DNA of 62,953 nt from Neisseriaceae bacterium (GTDB lineage Bacteria > Pseudomonadota > Gammaproteobacteria > Burkholderiales > UBA11063): positions 1 to 62,953 of the forward strand of contig CANFGS010000010.1 of the NCBI GenBank assembly GCA_947446595.1. The letters run 5' to 3'. Shown here piece after piece: positions 52,533-62,310 of the stretch. Numbering within the stretch: the stretch's first letter is position 1; each line of letters opens with the position of its first letter. Below the pieces are notes generated by a model. That model saw only the letters and a program-made list of their open reading frames with translations, was not told where the DNA came from and searched no databases. Made by a program: the position numbers and the translations under genes.

Positions 52533-52544
52533 AAAGGTAATTAA

Positions 52545-52832
52545 ATGCACTTTGAGTGGAATAAAGAAAAAAATAAAATTAATATTGAAAAGCATAATGC
52601 TGATTTTGAAGACGCTGAACTTCTTTTTGATAATAATCTGGTAGTGATTCCTGATCAACTCTTTGATTATAAAGAAACTAGATTAATAGGTTATGGTTAC
52701 ATCAATAATAGATTAATGAATGTAATTTATACTGAAAGATTACCTGATATTATAAGAATAATTTCATTTAGAAAGGCGAATAGTCGTGAAAACAGACTTT
52801 ATGAAACAATCATCAAAAACCGATTGGGATAG
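52545..52832 (+). CDS. brnT: BrnT-family toxin
   Basis: The 95-aa protein has the BrnT hallmarks: FEWNKEKNKINIEKHNADFEDAE at the N-terminus (the WDxxKxxxNxxKHGxxFxxA pattern), and RIISFRKANSRENRLYE at the end. BrnT is a RelE-fold ribonuclease that blocks translation (known for Brucella). The gene overlaps brnA by 47 bp if the GTG start is used. The order toxin before antitoxin is typical of BrnTA. Confidence 0.88.
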   Translation: MHFEWNKEKNKINIEKHNADFEDAELLFDNNLVVIPDQLFDYKETRLIGYGYINNRLMNVIYTERLPDIIRIISFRKANSRENRLYETIIKNRLG

Positions 52833-53061
52833 AATTGATGCCATGACTGATGATGACATTGATTATTCTGATTCTCCAGAAATGACTGAAGAATTTTTTA
52901 AACTAGCATTTATTCGTAAACCGCATCATAAAAAACCAGTTAGCTTAAGGCTTGATGATGATATTATTAGTTTCTTTAAGAAGACTAACAAGAAATATCA
53001 AACTAAAATTAATGATGTTCTAAGAGCTTATAAAATTGCTTATGAAAATACACATCGTTAA
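52786..53061 (+). CDS. brnA: BrnA-family antitoxin
   Basis: From the GTG at 52786, preceded by AAAGG at 52772-52776, the product has 91 aa. An ATG at 52801 is an alternative. It has the BrnA motif DWDRIDAMTDDDIDYSDSPE and a C-terminal ribbon-helix-helix segment (KPVSLRLDDDIISFFKKTNKKYQ). It neutralises BrnT and should repress the operon. Its stop shares TTAA with the stop of the convergent folC gene. Confidence 0.88.
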   Translation: MKTDFMKQSSKTDWDRIDAMTDDDIDYSDSPEMTEEFFKLAFIRKPHHKKPVSLRLDDDIISFFKKTNKKYQTKINDVLRAYKIAYENTHR

Positions 53062-54266
53062 GCCAGTAAATATAGTGACCCTGTAACTATAATTGCTTTT
53101 TTACCCATTTGTTTGGCTTTAGCTATAGCATCTATTGGTTTATCAATACATAGTTCATTAGAGAAAATTCCAATACCAATATTAACCATATCAGAAGCCT
53201 TCAACCCACGTGGATTATTATCAATACTTGTATATATTACACTAGTAGCCAATTTAGCAAAATATTTAAGCATTGCTTTTATATCTTTATCACGGAGTAT
53301 TGACGTTACAACAACAACATCATTAGGATTATAAATTCCTAGTAGCGAATCATACAAACTCTTAGCGCCAGCAGAATTATGGGTAGCATCAACAACCACT
53401 AGTGGATTTTTTTCTAATACCATCAAGCGATATGGCCACATAGTATTTTCGGCTGCATATTTAATATGCTTGTCAGCTATTCCCATATCTTTAAATACAG
53501 CATAAGCACATAAAAAATTATATGCTTGAAATTTACCAAACAAACTCAGACTATATAACTTATCATCAACATTAAGAAGTGTTCTAAAGCTTTTTAAGTC
53601 TAAATCAATACTAAATTTATATTGGCTTAATACATTGATATAATTTGAAGTTTTATTTGAGATAATCTCGACCACTTCTACTTTATTATCAGCAAATATA
53701 GCTAACCCTGATTTAATAATCCCAGATTTTTCAATAGCTATTTCAGATATAGTATTTCCAAGCCACATACAATGTTCTAATTCAACATTAGTTATAATCG
53801 AATATTTGGAATTTACCATATTTGTTGCATCGTTTAGCCCACCCATCCCAACTTCAAGAATAAGCCAATCAATAGCCTGGGTAGCAAAATACTCAAACAT
53901 TATTGTAGTTAAGAATTCAAAGGGTGATAATTCAATATTATGGACTGTGATTAGCTCTTTGATTTTGAAATAGCAGGTTTCTAACTCTGTATCACTGATT
54001 TCTTTATGATTAATAGTGATACATTCATTTATTTTACTGATATGAGGGCTTGTGAATTTACCAACTTTATATCCGCAACTCACAAGAGCCGACTCCAAAA
54101 AAGCTGCTGTTGAGCCTTTACCATTAGTGCCGGTAATATGAATTACTTGATATTTATGCTGTGGATTACCTAAAATATCAAGGATTTTATGCATACGCTC
54201 TAACCCAGGAATAATTTTGGTATTACCTGGGTTTATAAGATCATTAATAAGTTTAGCGTTTAGCAT
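53058..54266 (-). CDS. folC: Folylpolyglutamate synthase/dihydrofolate synthase
   Basis: The 402-aa Mur-ligase-like enzyme adds glutamate to dihydropteroate and folates. It has the P-loop ITGTNGKGSTAAF and the DHF/folate motif WLILEVGMGGLNDATN. Length is a little short of E. coli FolC (422). It converges with brnA on a shared TTAA and lies 5 bp after the DipZ-like gene. accD, its common neighbour, is absent. Confidence 0.92.
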   Translation of the reverse strand: MLNAKLINDLINPGNTKIIPGLERMHKILDILGNPQHKYQVIHITGTNGKGSTAAFLESALVSCGYKVGKFTSPHISKINECITINHKEISDTELETCYFKIKELITVHNIELSPFEFLTTIMFEYFATQAIDWLILEVGMGGLNDATNMVNSKYSIITNVELEHCMWLGNTISEIAIEKSGIIKSGLAIFADNKVEVVEIISNKTSNYINVLSQYKFSIDLDLKSFRTLLNVDDKLYSLSLFGKFQAYNFLCAYAVFKDMGIADKHIKYAAENTMWPYRLMVLEKNPLVVVDATHNSAGAKSLYDSLLGIYNPNDVVVVTSILRDKDIKAMLKYFAKLATSVIYTSIDNNPRGLKASDMVNIGIGIFSNELCIDKPIDAIAKAKQMGKKAIIVTGSLYLLA

Positions 54267-54271
54267 ATTCT

Positions 54272-55939
54272 TTAACCAAAGGTAAATGCATATGCTTCTA
54301 GATTGGAGCTTCCAATATCTAATTCAAGTAGACCATCTTTTGCAGTATCTTGATTGATAAGCTCGTATAATCTATGCCCAGTAACAGTAACAACCCCATT
54401 TGGTGCATCAACTCCTGCACCCTTACCAACATCCTGCCCATTTAGTCTTAGGTTTATAGTAATAGGAGTGTTACTAGGATTTCCAAGAACTAAATAAACA
54501 TGTTTAGCATTAAAGTTTATAACCAAACTACTATTATTACCTTTAGTAATAATTCTTTGATTCTCAACTAGCCATTTACCAGATATACTCCATTTGTTTA
54601 AAGGTATATTATTTGAAAGAGTATAATCCTGTACTGCATTTTGGTTAAAATCTCCATCAAAGCTATCTGCTCTATCAAAGCCTAAATAAGTCTCTGGAGT
54701 TTGATTCAAATTATAATTGGAAATGGTATTAGTAGCACTGCCACTATCTTTATCTAAGCCAAGAAGGGCTCGAATATTATTTTCAGTTTCTTGATAATTG
54801 CCCTCGCCAAAACTAGTATATATCACATTACCTTCTTTATCAACCAAATAATGTGCTGGCCAATATTTATTGTTATAATTAGTCCAAGTATCTAGGTTAT
54901 TATCTAATGCAACTGGATATTTAATTCCATCTCTAGCGATTGCTTGAAGAACATTATCTTTGTTTTTTTCAAATTCAAATTCTGGAGCATGAACACCTAC
55001 AATTACTAGGCCATTATCATGATATTTATTATACCAATTATTCAAATATGGCTGAGTACGAATACAATTGATGCACGAATAAGTCCAGAAATCAACTAAT
55101 ACCACTTTGCCTTTTAGCATTTCAGGAGTAAGAGGCTTATTATCAGGTGTATTAAGCCATACATTAGAAGTAGCAAACTCTGGCATTGGGTATGGATTAG
55201 ATAGCGCATTTTCTAATTCACCGCTACCTTTGACACTAGTTGTTATAGAAGAATTATTTTGCGTAGTTGGTCGAGACAAAATATTTTGCGGGTTAAAGCC
55301 TGACGCGATAAATACAACTGCTCCTAATACTAAAATACCGAGTATTTTACGAACCAAACCCGCATTAGTACTTAAAAATGAAAGTTTTGCTATTAGGCGT
55401 CTACCTGTTAATGAGATTATCAACATAGGAATCCCCGCCCCAATTGCAAAAGAAAGGATTAAACATATAGCACTAAAATCATTTTGTTCACGAATTATCT
55501 GTACCAAAGCTACCGCTAGTATTGGCCCAGCACATGGAGTCCATACCAAACCAATTAATATACCAATAAGCACTCCACTAAAAAATCCATCTTTGGCATT
55601 TGCTGATAGAGTTGTACCTGTGCTTGCAAAATTCTGAGTAAGACTACCGAATTTTTCTTGAAGCTTTTCTGATAATAACATTATACCAAAAAGAGCTAGG
55701 AGAATTAATGACCCATATTTAATATAATCAAGATTAATATGTAAAACAGAAACTAACTCACGGGATAATAAAGCAAATAAGCTAAACGCTATTACAAAGC
55801 CACTGATTATTCCAAAAGGCCTTCGGCGTCCACCAGCAACTGAAGTTGATAGAATCAACGGTAAGACTGGTAGAATACAGGGGGACGCAATTAATGCTAA
55901 GCCCTCAAGAAACGATAACCCTATTTCAATTGGATGCAT
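54272..55939 (-). CDS. DipZ-type CcdA-thioredoxin fusion protein
   Basis: The 555-aa protein has three parts: an N-terminal CcdA-like membrane domain (about residues 1-215, six or more helices, with SPCILPVLPLIL and WTPCAGP), a periplasmic TlpA/thioredoxin domain with active site CINC (DFWTYSCINCIRTQ), and a C-terminal ~140-residue domain. This is the layout of DipZ. It moves electrons from cytoplasmic thioredoxin to the periplasm, for cytochrome c biogenesis or disulfide repair. The partner is not encoded nearby. Confidence 0.88.
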   Translation of the reverse strand: MHPIEIGLSFLEGLALIASPCILPVLPLILSTSVAGGRRRPFGIISGFVIAFSLFALLSRELVSVLHINLDYIKYGSLILLALFGIMLLSEKLQEKFGSLTQNFASTGTTLSANAKDGFFSGVLIGILIGLVWTPCAGPILAVALVQIIREQNDFSAICLILSFAIGAGIPMLIISLTGRRLIAKLSFLSTNAGLVRKILGILVLGAVVFIASGFNPQNILSRPTTQNNSSITTSVKGSGELENALSNPYPMPEFATSNVWLNTPDNKPLTPEMLKGKVVLVDFWTYSCINCIRTQPYLNNWYNKYHDNGLVIVGVHAPEFEFEKNKDNVLQAIARDGIKYPVALDNNLDTWTNYNNKYWPAHYLVDKEGNVIYTSFGEGNYQETENNIRALLGLDKDSGSATNTISNYNLNQTPETYLGFDRADSFDGDFNQNAVQDYTLSNNIPLNKWSISGKWLVENQRIITKGNNSSLVINFNAKHVYLVLGNPSNTPITINLRLNGQDVGKGAGVDAPNGVVTVTGHRLYELINQDTAKDGLLELDIGSSNLEAYAFTFG

Positions 55940-55976
55940 AATTATTCTCCTATTAATTCTAAAATATTAGGGCAAG

Positions 55977-56110
55977 GGCATGGATCCCATCCTACGATGG
56001 AATGACGAGAAAGAGAGTCATCTTCGACAATAAAATGTCGCTGTCTCATGGTCTTCGTCATTCCAAACATAAACTTGTTGCTGCTTCAATATGAGTTTGG
56101 AATCCATGCC
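55977..56110. repeat. Dispersed repeat pair between dipZ-like and M61 genes
   Basis: A 20-bp hairpin ATCCCATC/GATGGAAT with loop CTAC is at 55984-56003, in the inverse sense (GGCATGG before, GAC after). A second, long unit at 56057-56110 runs from GTCATTCCAAAC through GTTGCTGCTTC to GAGTTTGGAATCCATGCC. It ends at the base before the M61 gene's stop codon. Nothing else is seen in 55940-56110. Confidence 0.75.
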
Positions 56111-57862
56111 CTATTTTAGCCAGTTCGATAATTTCTCTGTATCTGCTATCTGTAAAAATCTAATATCAAAATTTGGTTCTATAAGTTTAAAGTTTACACT
56201 AATTAGCTTCTCTTGTCGAAACAAAGTTAAACTAATTTCACTCCCCGCCGTATATAAAGCAATTTGCTTATCAAAATCAATTAGTTTGATATTATCAATA
56301 GCTATTATAACATCATTAGCAGCAAGCCCCAGATTCGACGCTAATGTATTATCATATACATTAATAACTCTATAACCAAAAGCATCTTTTACTAATTTAC
56401 ACCCAAAATCAAATTTCTTCGCCGTAGGTAATTCGCTAGTATCTTTAATAACGTATCCAGTATCACTATTTCTTTGATTATTGATAGTTTGAACATTTAC
56501 TCCAAACTTACTAAGTAGATAATTAAGTGGTAATTCTTCACAAGTATCAATAAACTGATGAATTTCAGCACTCAAATCTAGCCCCGTATATTGTTTAATT
56601 AATTCCGGTAACTGATCTTCTAAAATACCAAAACCATCATGTTGCCATTTAGTGTAAAGTCCTAAAACCACATCATCAAGCGATTTTGATTTTGTTCTAT
56701 CACGAATTATTAAATCAAGACACAGACCAACTAATGCACCTTTGACATAGTAACTAACTATTGCATTTGGACTATTTTCATCTTGGCGATAATACTTAGT
56801 CCATGCTGTTATACTACTATTAGTAAGAGTTTGTATTTTATTACCGCTATATTTATATACATTATTAATATTACCCGTCATTAGTTTTAAATAACGAGCA
56901 TCATCAATAAGACCGCTTTTTCTTAAGATTAAATCATCATAATATGACGTTATGCCTTCAAACCACCAAAGTAGTTTTGTGTAATTTTCACTATCTAATT
57001 TATATGGATTAAATACTTGTGGCTTAATTTGTTTGACATTCCATGTATGAAAAAACTCATGGCTTATTAGGCCTAAGAGTTTAAGATAATCATCTCCGAT
57101 ATCAATTTGACCACCAACTGGTAGTGAATAATATGGCGCCATTAATAAAGTGGAATTTTGATGTTCCAAACCAGTATAAATTTCCCCACCAAGATAGAGA
57201 ATAAAAGTATAATTTGTAAATGGCGGAGTACCGCCAAACAAATCAATCTCCGTTTGACATATTGCACTTACATCTGACATAAAACGCTTCTCATCAAAGC
57301 TTTTAATTATCGTACCACTAAGTATAAAATAAATTGGCACGCCTTTGATAGCAAATTCAAGGCGTTTAAATATGCCAAGCTCTACTGGACAATCAATCAG
57401 CATATCGTAATTATCAGCGCTATATTGATTATCAGAGGTTTTATCAAGAGCTGTTGCTATTTGCCAATTTTTAGGAAGTTCATTAATAGTAATCGTATGT
57501 TGTAAGTTTTCTTTACCATCAACATATAAACATAAGCTAGTATTATTAAAATACCCGCGTGTGAAATCAAGAAATGCAGTACGTATACCAAACTCATATG
57601 CATAGACATTATAGATAACATTTACATCAGTATCTGGCATTAGATTAGAAATTTCCCAAGTATTTTTATCAAGTTGCACTAATTTATGTGATACTTGTAC
57701 TGTATCAATACTAACTATATCCTTACTAAATTCCCGCACCATATAACTACCAGGAATCCATACTGGCAATTTTAAAATATGAGAGTTAGAAGTTGCAACA
57801 AAGCTTAATTTCACATTATAAATATGTGAGTTAATACTTGGAATAATAATATATTTAATCAC
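56111..57862 (-). CDS. M61 family peptidase with PDZ domain
   Basis: The 583-aa protein has the M61 (glycyl aminopeptidase) N-terminal beta domain (LKLPVWIPGSYMVREFSKDI), the zinc motif HEFFHTWNVKQIKP, the downstream GITSYYDD, and a C-terminal PDZ domain (about 480-560). It starts with a GTG that shares its G with the DUF3833 stop codon (TAGTG). No signal peptide is seen, so it may be cytoplasmic. Its substrate is unknown. Confidence 0.87.
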   Translation of the reverse strand: MIKYIIIPSINSHIYNVKLSFVATSNSHILKLPVWIPGSYMVREFSKDIVSIDTVQVSHKLVQLDKNTWEISNLMPDTDVNVIYNVYAYEFGIRTAFLDFTRGYFNNTSLCLYVDGKENLQHTITINELPKNWQIATALDKTSDNQYSADNYDMLIDCPVELGIFKRLEFAIKGVPIYFILSGTIIKSFDEKRFMSDVSAICQTEIDLFGGTPPFTNYTFILYLGGEIYTGLEHQNSTLLMAPYYSLPVGGQIDIGDDYLKLLGLISHEFFHTWNVKQIKPQVFNPYKLDSENYTKLLWWFEGITSYYDDLILRKSGLIDDARYLKLMTGNINNVYKYSGNKIQTLTNSSITAWTKYYRQDENSPNAIVSYYVKGALVGLCLDLIIRDRTKSKSLDDVVLGLYTKWQHDGFGILEDQLPELIKQYTGLDLSAEIHQFIDTCEELPLNYLLSKFGVNVQTINNQRNSDTGYVIKDTSELPTAKKFDFGCKLVKDAFGYRVINVYDNTLASNLGLAANDVIIAIDNIKLIDFDKQIALYTAGSEISLTLFRQEKLISVNFKLIEPNFDIRFLQIADTEKLSNWLK

Positions 57863-58395
57863 TATTTACTTTGCTTTTCCATAAATAATGTTAGTTCGCC
57901 TACATCAAGACCGTATTTATGAAAATAGTTACGATTAACTAGTTTCCCATCATTCATTAAGAACATCCAATCATCAAAGTCTATCTTATACGTAGTATCA
58001 TCATCAACTTTTACATTCATGGTATATTTCCAATTCATTGCATTTCCTGCAACCTTAATTATAGCTTTACCAATCACATCAGGAGTTGTGGCTTCATAGT
58101 AGCCATCATTAATCTTAGTAAATTTCCAGATACGCTTATCAACTTTACCATCAATATAGACAATCTTCTCGTTAAATGTACCACTATTTCCATCCCAACT
58201 AGCATTACCACTAAAATCAAAACGTTTGGTAACTTTATGGCTTCGATCTTGAACAATTCCATAGCCTTTAATTTTGCCATTTAGGTAAGCCTGTAAATCA
58301 AGTTTTGGTTTCTCATTTTTATATTGGTTTATGTCCATCCCAGAACACGCAAATAAAAATAGAGCTAATATAGTAACAAAAATAAAACGTAGCAT
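57862..58395 (-). CDS. DUF3833 lipoprotein
   Basis: From the ATG at 58395 (GAGG 6 bp upstream) the product has 177 aa. A lipoprotein signal peptide ends at FLFACSG. The rest matches DUF3833: YLNGKIKGYGIVQDRSHKV, then WDGNSGTFNEKIVYIDGK, and DWMFLMNDGKLVNRNYFHKYG. The role is unknown; it is often encoded with CFA-type methyltransferase, DUF1365 and amine-oxidase genes, as here. Confidence 0.85.
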   Translation of the reverse strand: MLRFIFVTILALFLFACSGMDINQYKNEKPKLDLQAYLNGKIKGYGIVQDRSHKVTKRFDFSGNASWDGNSGTFNEKIVYIDGKVDKRIWKFTKINDGYYEATTPDVIGKAIIKVAGNAMNWKYTMNVKVDDDTTYKIDFDDWMFLMNDGKLVNRNYFHKYGLDVGELTLFMEKQSK

Positions 58396-58453
58396 AATAC
58401 ACCTCAAATCAAATAATTATTTATATAATATGAATTATCCCATATTTTAGCTA

Positions 58454-59614
58454 TTAGTCGTGGGTTATTTCCATTTGAACAACATTAATTCTACCGGCAT
58501 CAAAACCAGCACTACAAGCAGCTAGATAAAATCTCCATAAGCGAATAAAACCATCATCAAAACCTAATGATTTTACATCTTTATAGGCATTATCAAATGC
58601 TTTTAGCCAATGACGAAGGGTTAAAGCATAGTCCTTCCCGAAACGATAAATATCATTACATACCAAGCCAGTATTTTTAAATTGTCGATTTAGTTCCCGT
58701 TCGCTAGGTAACATCCCACCAGGAAATATAAATGTGCGTATCATATCAGCATTTTTGGTATACTGCTTGAACATATCATCCGCTATTGTGATAGTTTGTA
58801 GTAAAATCTTACCACCTGGTTTTAGCAGTTCTTTTAGCTTATTGAAATATACCGGCCAAAACTTCTGCCCCACTGCTTCTAACATCTCAATAGATACTAT
58901 ATAATCGTACTTACCACTTTGCTTTCGATAATCCTCAATAACTATTTGCGCATTTGCATCTGGTAACCGATTTTTAGCATAAAGCGCTTGTTGATTAGAT
59001 AAGGTAATACATTTTACACTATGCCCTTTATCAATTGCACGTTCAGCAAAGCCTCCCCAACCACAACCAATTTCCAAAACAGAAGCATTAGGCTTGATAA
59101 ATTTTGAAATTAGTCTATCGTATTTTTGATGTTGAGCTTCAGTTAGGCATTGTTCAGGATAAGTAAACATAGCTGAAGAATAAGTCATACTAGGGTCAAG
59201 CCATAATTTATAAAAATCATTACCCAAATCATAGTGGGCCTGAATATTTTTCTTACTACCTTTTAAATTATTTCGTTTAGTCAAATAAAATATTTTTGAT
59301 AATTGCTTAAATATTATACCACCATTACCATACTGACTAAATAATTCATCATTTTGTAAACCAAAACTAATTAACCTCTCAAGATCACTAGTAGTCCAAT
59401 ATCCATCACGGTAATCTTCTGCAAAACCTACATCACCTTTAATAGTAACATTAGCTACAACTCTTAAATCCAATAACTTTATATCCACATCTAAGCCAGG
59501 ATTCATACCTTTAAAACAGAAAACTTCGCCATTGGGTAATTCAATAGTAAGACTACCATATGCCGTCTTAGCTAATGATTTTAACAAACGTCTTTTTATT
59601 AATCGATCAAACAT
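58454..59614 (-). CDS. Cyclopropane-fatty-acid synthase-like methyltransferase
   Basis: The 386-aa SAM-dependent enzyme has the methyltransferase motif VLEIGCGWGGFAERAID, and the CFA family segments AHYDLGNDFYKLWLDPSMTYSSAMF and EMLEAVGQKFW. It methylates unsaturated acyl chains of phospholipids. In this cluster type it may act in the furan or methylated unsaturated fatty acid route, not in plain cyclopropane synthesis (inference from context). It lies 23 bp after the DUF1365 gene. Confidence 0.88.
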   Translation of the reverse strand: MFDRLIKRRLLKSLAKTAYGSLTIELPNGEVFCFKGMNPGLDVDIKLLDLRVVANVTIKGDVGFAEDYRDGYWTTSDLERLISFGLQNDELFSQYGNGGIIFKQLSKIFYLTKRNNLKGSKKNIQAHYDLGNDFYKLWLDPSMTYSSAMFTYPEQCLTEAQHQKYDRLISKFIKPNASVLEIGCGWGGFAERAIDKGHSVKCITLSNQQALYAKNRLPDANAQIVIEDYRKQSGKYDYIVSIEMLEAVGQKFWPVYFNKLKELLKPGGKILLQTITIADDMFKQYTKNADMIRTFIFPGGMLPSERELNRQFKNTGLVCNDIYRFGKDYALTLRHWLKAFDNAYKDVKSLGFDDGFIRLWRFYLAACSAGFDAGRINVVQMEITHD

Positions 59615-59637
59615 TTCACACCTATAATCTAAAAAAA

Positions 59638-60369
59638 TTAGCGTTTACTGTACGGAACATATGGAATTCTTTTTAACCATATCCGTAATGCCTCAAAATA
59701 AATTCCAAAGATAATCTTAAACCCCATAAATGGGGCGGTGATTATTTTACTACTTATAGATACATGTGATAATAATTTAAAAACACCTTTATAACCAGCA
59801 CTAAAAACTTTGATACCATCTTGATAGGTATCGATACTAAAGTGTATCTGTTCTTGCCTAAGATCAACATGCCACTTGTATTCTTGATTTAAACCAAAAA
59901 ATGGTGATACATGAAAACTTTTATTGCTAATAATATCAGTTTTACTCATATCAAGTAAATAATAATGACGCTCATTCCAAGGGGTATTTGATACTTCAGC
60001 CATTACATAGCAACAAGCATTACCTTGATAGCAAAAATATAAATTTAAGGGACTAAAATATAAGCCTAGATTACTTAATTGCCCAAGTAGATAGAATTCT
60101 TCATCACCATTTAAATCAACGCCCAGATTTATAAATTGCGTTCTAACTTTAGTATTCAATTCCCCACTAAAATCACGAAAATAGTTTTGAGGTTTAAAGC
60201 GATATAAGGCTTTTTTTGCCATATTAACTAGTCTAGATTTTGTGTTTAGTGCATGTAACTCTTGTAAATTAATTAGCCAACTATTAAGTTTATAACTAAA
60301 CTCATGCACTTTTGGGCTATAACGTTTATGCCAAACACTACCAATACATAAAGAATGCTTATACACCAT
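59638..60369 (-). CDS. DUF1365 family protein
   Basis: The 243-aa protein starts CIGSVWHKRYSPKVHEFSYKL and has YLLDMSKTDIISNKSFHVSPFFG in the middle, both DUF1365 hallmarks. No activity is established for DUF1365; the strict link with CFA-type and FAD amine-oxidase genes suggests work on the same lipid. It overlaps the FAD gene by 11 bp. Confidence 0.85.
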   Translation of the reverse strand: MVYKHSLCIGSVWHKRYSPKVHEFSYKLNSWLINLQELHALNTKSRLVNMAKKALYRFKPQNYFRDFSGELNTKVRTQFINLGVDLNGDEEFYLLGQLSNLGLYFSPLNLYFCYQGNACCYVMAEVSNTPWNERHYYLLDMSKTDIISNKSFHVSPFFGLNQEYKWHVDLRQEQIHFSIDTYQDGIKVFSAGYKGVFKLLSHVSISSKIITAPFMGFKIIFGIYFEALRIWLKRIPYVPYSKR

Positions 60370-61582
60370 TTATCCTATTTGAAACTCTAATAGCACTAGT
60401 AACACCATCCTCATGAAACCCATTGTCCCAGTAGGCTCCACAGAAATGCGTTTTATTAACTCCAGAAATCTCACTAAAACGTTGTTGAGCTATTACGGAC
60501 TCTTTAGAATAAACAGGATGTGAATAATTAAAACTAGCTAAAATCTTATCTTGATTAATTAAATCAGTCGAATTTAGGGTGACGCAATATGTTTTTGAAC
60601 AAGTTAGACCTTGAAGGATATTCATATCATAAGTAAGCGTTGACATATTTTGACTAGAATTAGTCATCAGATAATTCCAACTAGCGTAAGCTAAAGGTCT
60701 CTTTGGTAATAAACTAGTATCAGTATGTAAAACCACTTCATTCTTAGAATACTTAATCGCACCTAAGATTTCTTTTTCTTTATCGCTTGGATCTGAAAGT
60801 AATTTTAGTGCTTCATCAGAATGACAAGCAAATATAACTTCATCAAAAAACTCAACTCTTCCATCATGAAGCTCTATTTCTACTCCTTGATCTATACGTT
60901 TAACTTTAGCAACAGGAGTATTTAGTAAGATGCTGTCTTTAAAAGAAGCGGTTAGTTTAGGAATATAATTTCTAGACCCGCCACTAATTGTATACCATTG
61001 TGGACGGTTGTTAATATCCAAAAGGCCATGATTATGGAAAAATTTCACAAAAAACTCTAAAGGAAAATCAAGCATTTCATCTAAGCCCATCGACCAAATA
61101 GCTGAGCCCATAGGTAGTATATATCCATCACAAAACCATTTGCTAAATTTTTTAGCCTTTAGGAATTGGGATAAAGTAAGACTCTTACCATAATCGCCAG
61201 ATTTACAAAGTTTATTAAACTTTAAAATATCTAAAATTAGTGCATAGAATTTGGGGCGAAATAAATTTTTACGATCAGAAAATAAGGTATTTAGGTTATT
61301 ACCATTATACTCCAAATTCCATTTATCATTTCGAACCGCAAAACTCATCTCAGTTGGTTGATATGAAACCCCGAGAGTATCCATTAAGCATTTAAAGTTA
61401 GGATACGTTCTATCATTAAATACTATAAAACCAGTATCAATCGCTTGATCATCAACATCAACAGTATGGGTATGCCCACCAATATAATCTTCTTTCTCAA
61501 ATATTTGTATATCATGCTTCGCATTTAAATAATATGCTGCTGTAAGTCCTGAAATCCCGCTACCTATAATTGCTATTTTCAT
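60359..61582 (-). CDS. FAD-dependent amine-oxidase-like protein
   Basis: The 407-aa flavoprotein begins with the dinucleotide motif IIGSGISGLTAAYYLN, and has the GSGISG and GGHTHTV pattern of the amine oxidase/desaturase group found in CFA clusters. Its last part includes HFCGAYWDNGFHEDGVTSAI, which completes the FAD site. It may desaturate or oxidise a fatty-acyl chain (inference). It overlaps the SDR gene by 4 bp and the DUF1365 gene by 11 bp. Confidence 0.86.
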   Translation of the reverse strand: MKIAIIGSGISGLTAAYYLNAKHDIQIFEKEDYIGGHTHTVDVDDQAIDTGFIVFNDRTYPNFKCLMDTLGVSYQPTEMSFAVRNDKWNLEYNGNNLNTLFSDRKNLFRPKFYALILDILKFNKLCKSGDYGKSLTLSQFLKAKKFSKWFCDGYILPMGSAIWSMGLDEMLDFPLEFFVKFFHNHGLLDINNRPQWYTISGGSRNYIPKLTASFKDSILLNTPVAKVKRIDQGVEIELHDGRVEFFDEVIFACHSDEALKLLSDPSDKEKEILGAIKYSKNEVVLHTDTSLLPKRPLAYASWNYLMTNSSQNMSTLTYDMNILQGLTCSKTYCVTLNSTDLINQDKILASFNYSHPVYSKESVIAQQRFSEISGVNKTHFCGAYWDNGFHEDGVTSAIRVSNRINGV

Positions 61583-62307
61583 TTTTTAAATTTTTGCCCC
61601 AAAACACGCCACCAAGACCTTGGTAATAGACTTAGAAATTTGATAATTAAAGTTAATTTATATGGAAAATGTATTTCAATTTTCTTATTCGAAATACCCT
61701 GCTTTATTATAGCTACCGCCCTGTCTACTTCTAGTGCAAAAGGCATGGGGAAATCATTCTTTGCAGTTAATGGGGTTTTTACAAATCCAGGATTAACTAC
61801 TGTAACTAGGATTTTATCAGGCGCTAAATCTATAGCTAAAGTTTCTAGCATATAATTAGCAGCAGCTTTACTTGCTCCATAAGCTTCAGCACGGCTCAAA
61901 GGTAAATAAAGCGACATACTAGCAACCCCCACTAAATGTGGGGTTTTAGACTTGCGAAGAAGTGGTAATACACCTTCAACACTATTAGCTAAACTAATAA
62001 TATTAGCATCAAATACACGCTTAATAAGACTAGCATCAAAATCTGCAACATCTAGATACTCACAATTTCCAGCATTAAGTATTGCAAGATCTATACACTC
62101 AAAGTCTTTTGCTATGAGTTGAAACTTTTCTCGTGATTTATCCAAATCCACCAAGTCAAGTTCTACAGTATAGATACCTAATAGTGATAACTCATTAAGA
62201 ATTTTAGCATTTCGCCCAACTGCAATTACTTTATGACCATCTGCCAAATAATTTTTAGCTAAACCAAGTCCTATTCCAGAAGTTGCTCCAGTAATTAAAA
62301 TATTCAT
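61579..62307 (-). CDS. Short-chain dehydrogenase/reductase
   Basis: The 242-aa SDR has the NADP-binding motif GATSGIGLGLAKNY, the NAG motif (AILNAGNCEY), and the catalytic YGASK (with Tyr and Lys). The first gene but one of the operon, it probably reduces or oxidises a lipid intermediate; the substrate is unknown. It overlaps the FAD gene by 4 bp (ATGA). Confidence 0.9.
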   Translation of the reverse strand: MNILITGATSGIGLGLAKNYLADGHKVIAVGRNAKILNELSLLGIYTVELDLVDLDKSREKFQLIAKDFECIDLAILNAGNCEYLDVADFDASLIKRVFDANIISLANSVEGVLPLLRKSKTPHLVGVASMSLYLPLSRAEAYGASKAAANYMLETLAIDLAPDKILVTVVNPGFVKTPLTAKNDFPMPFALEVDRAVAIIKQGISNKKIEIHFPYKLTLIIKFLSLLPRSWWRVLGQKFKK

Positions 62308-62310
62308 TAT

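Noticed and set aside
55107-55637. 176-aa plus-strand ORF inside the DipZ-like gene
   Set aside because: It is antisense to conserved CcdA membrane segments and has no ribosome binding site or known motif.
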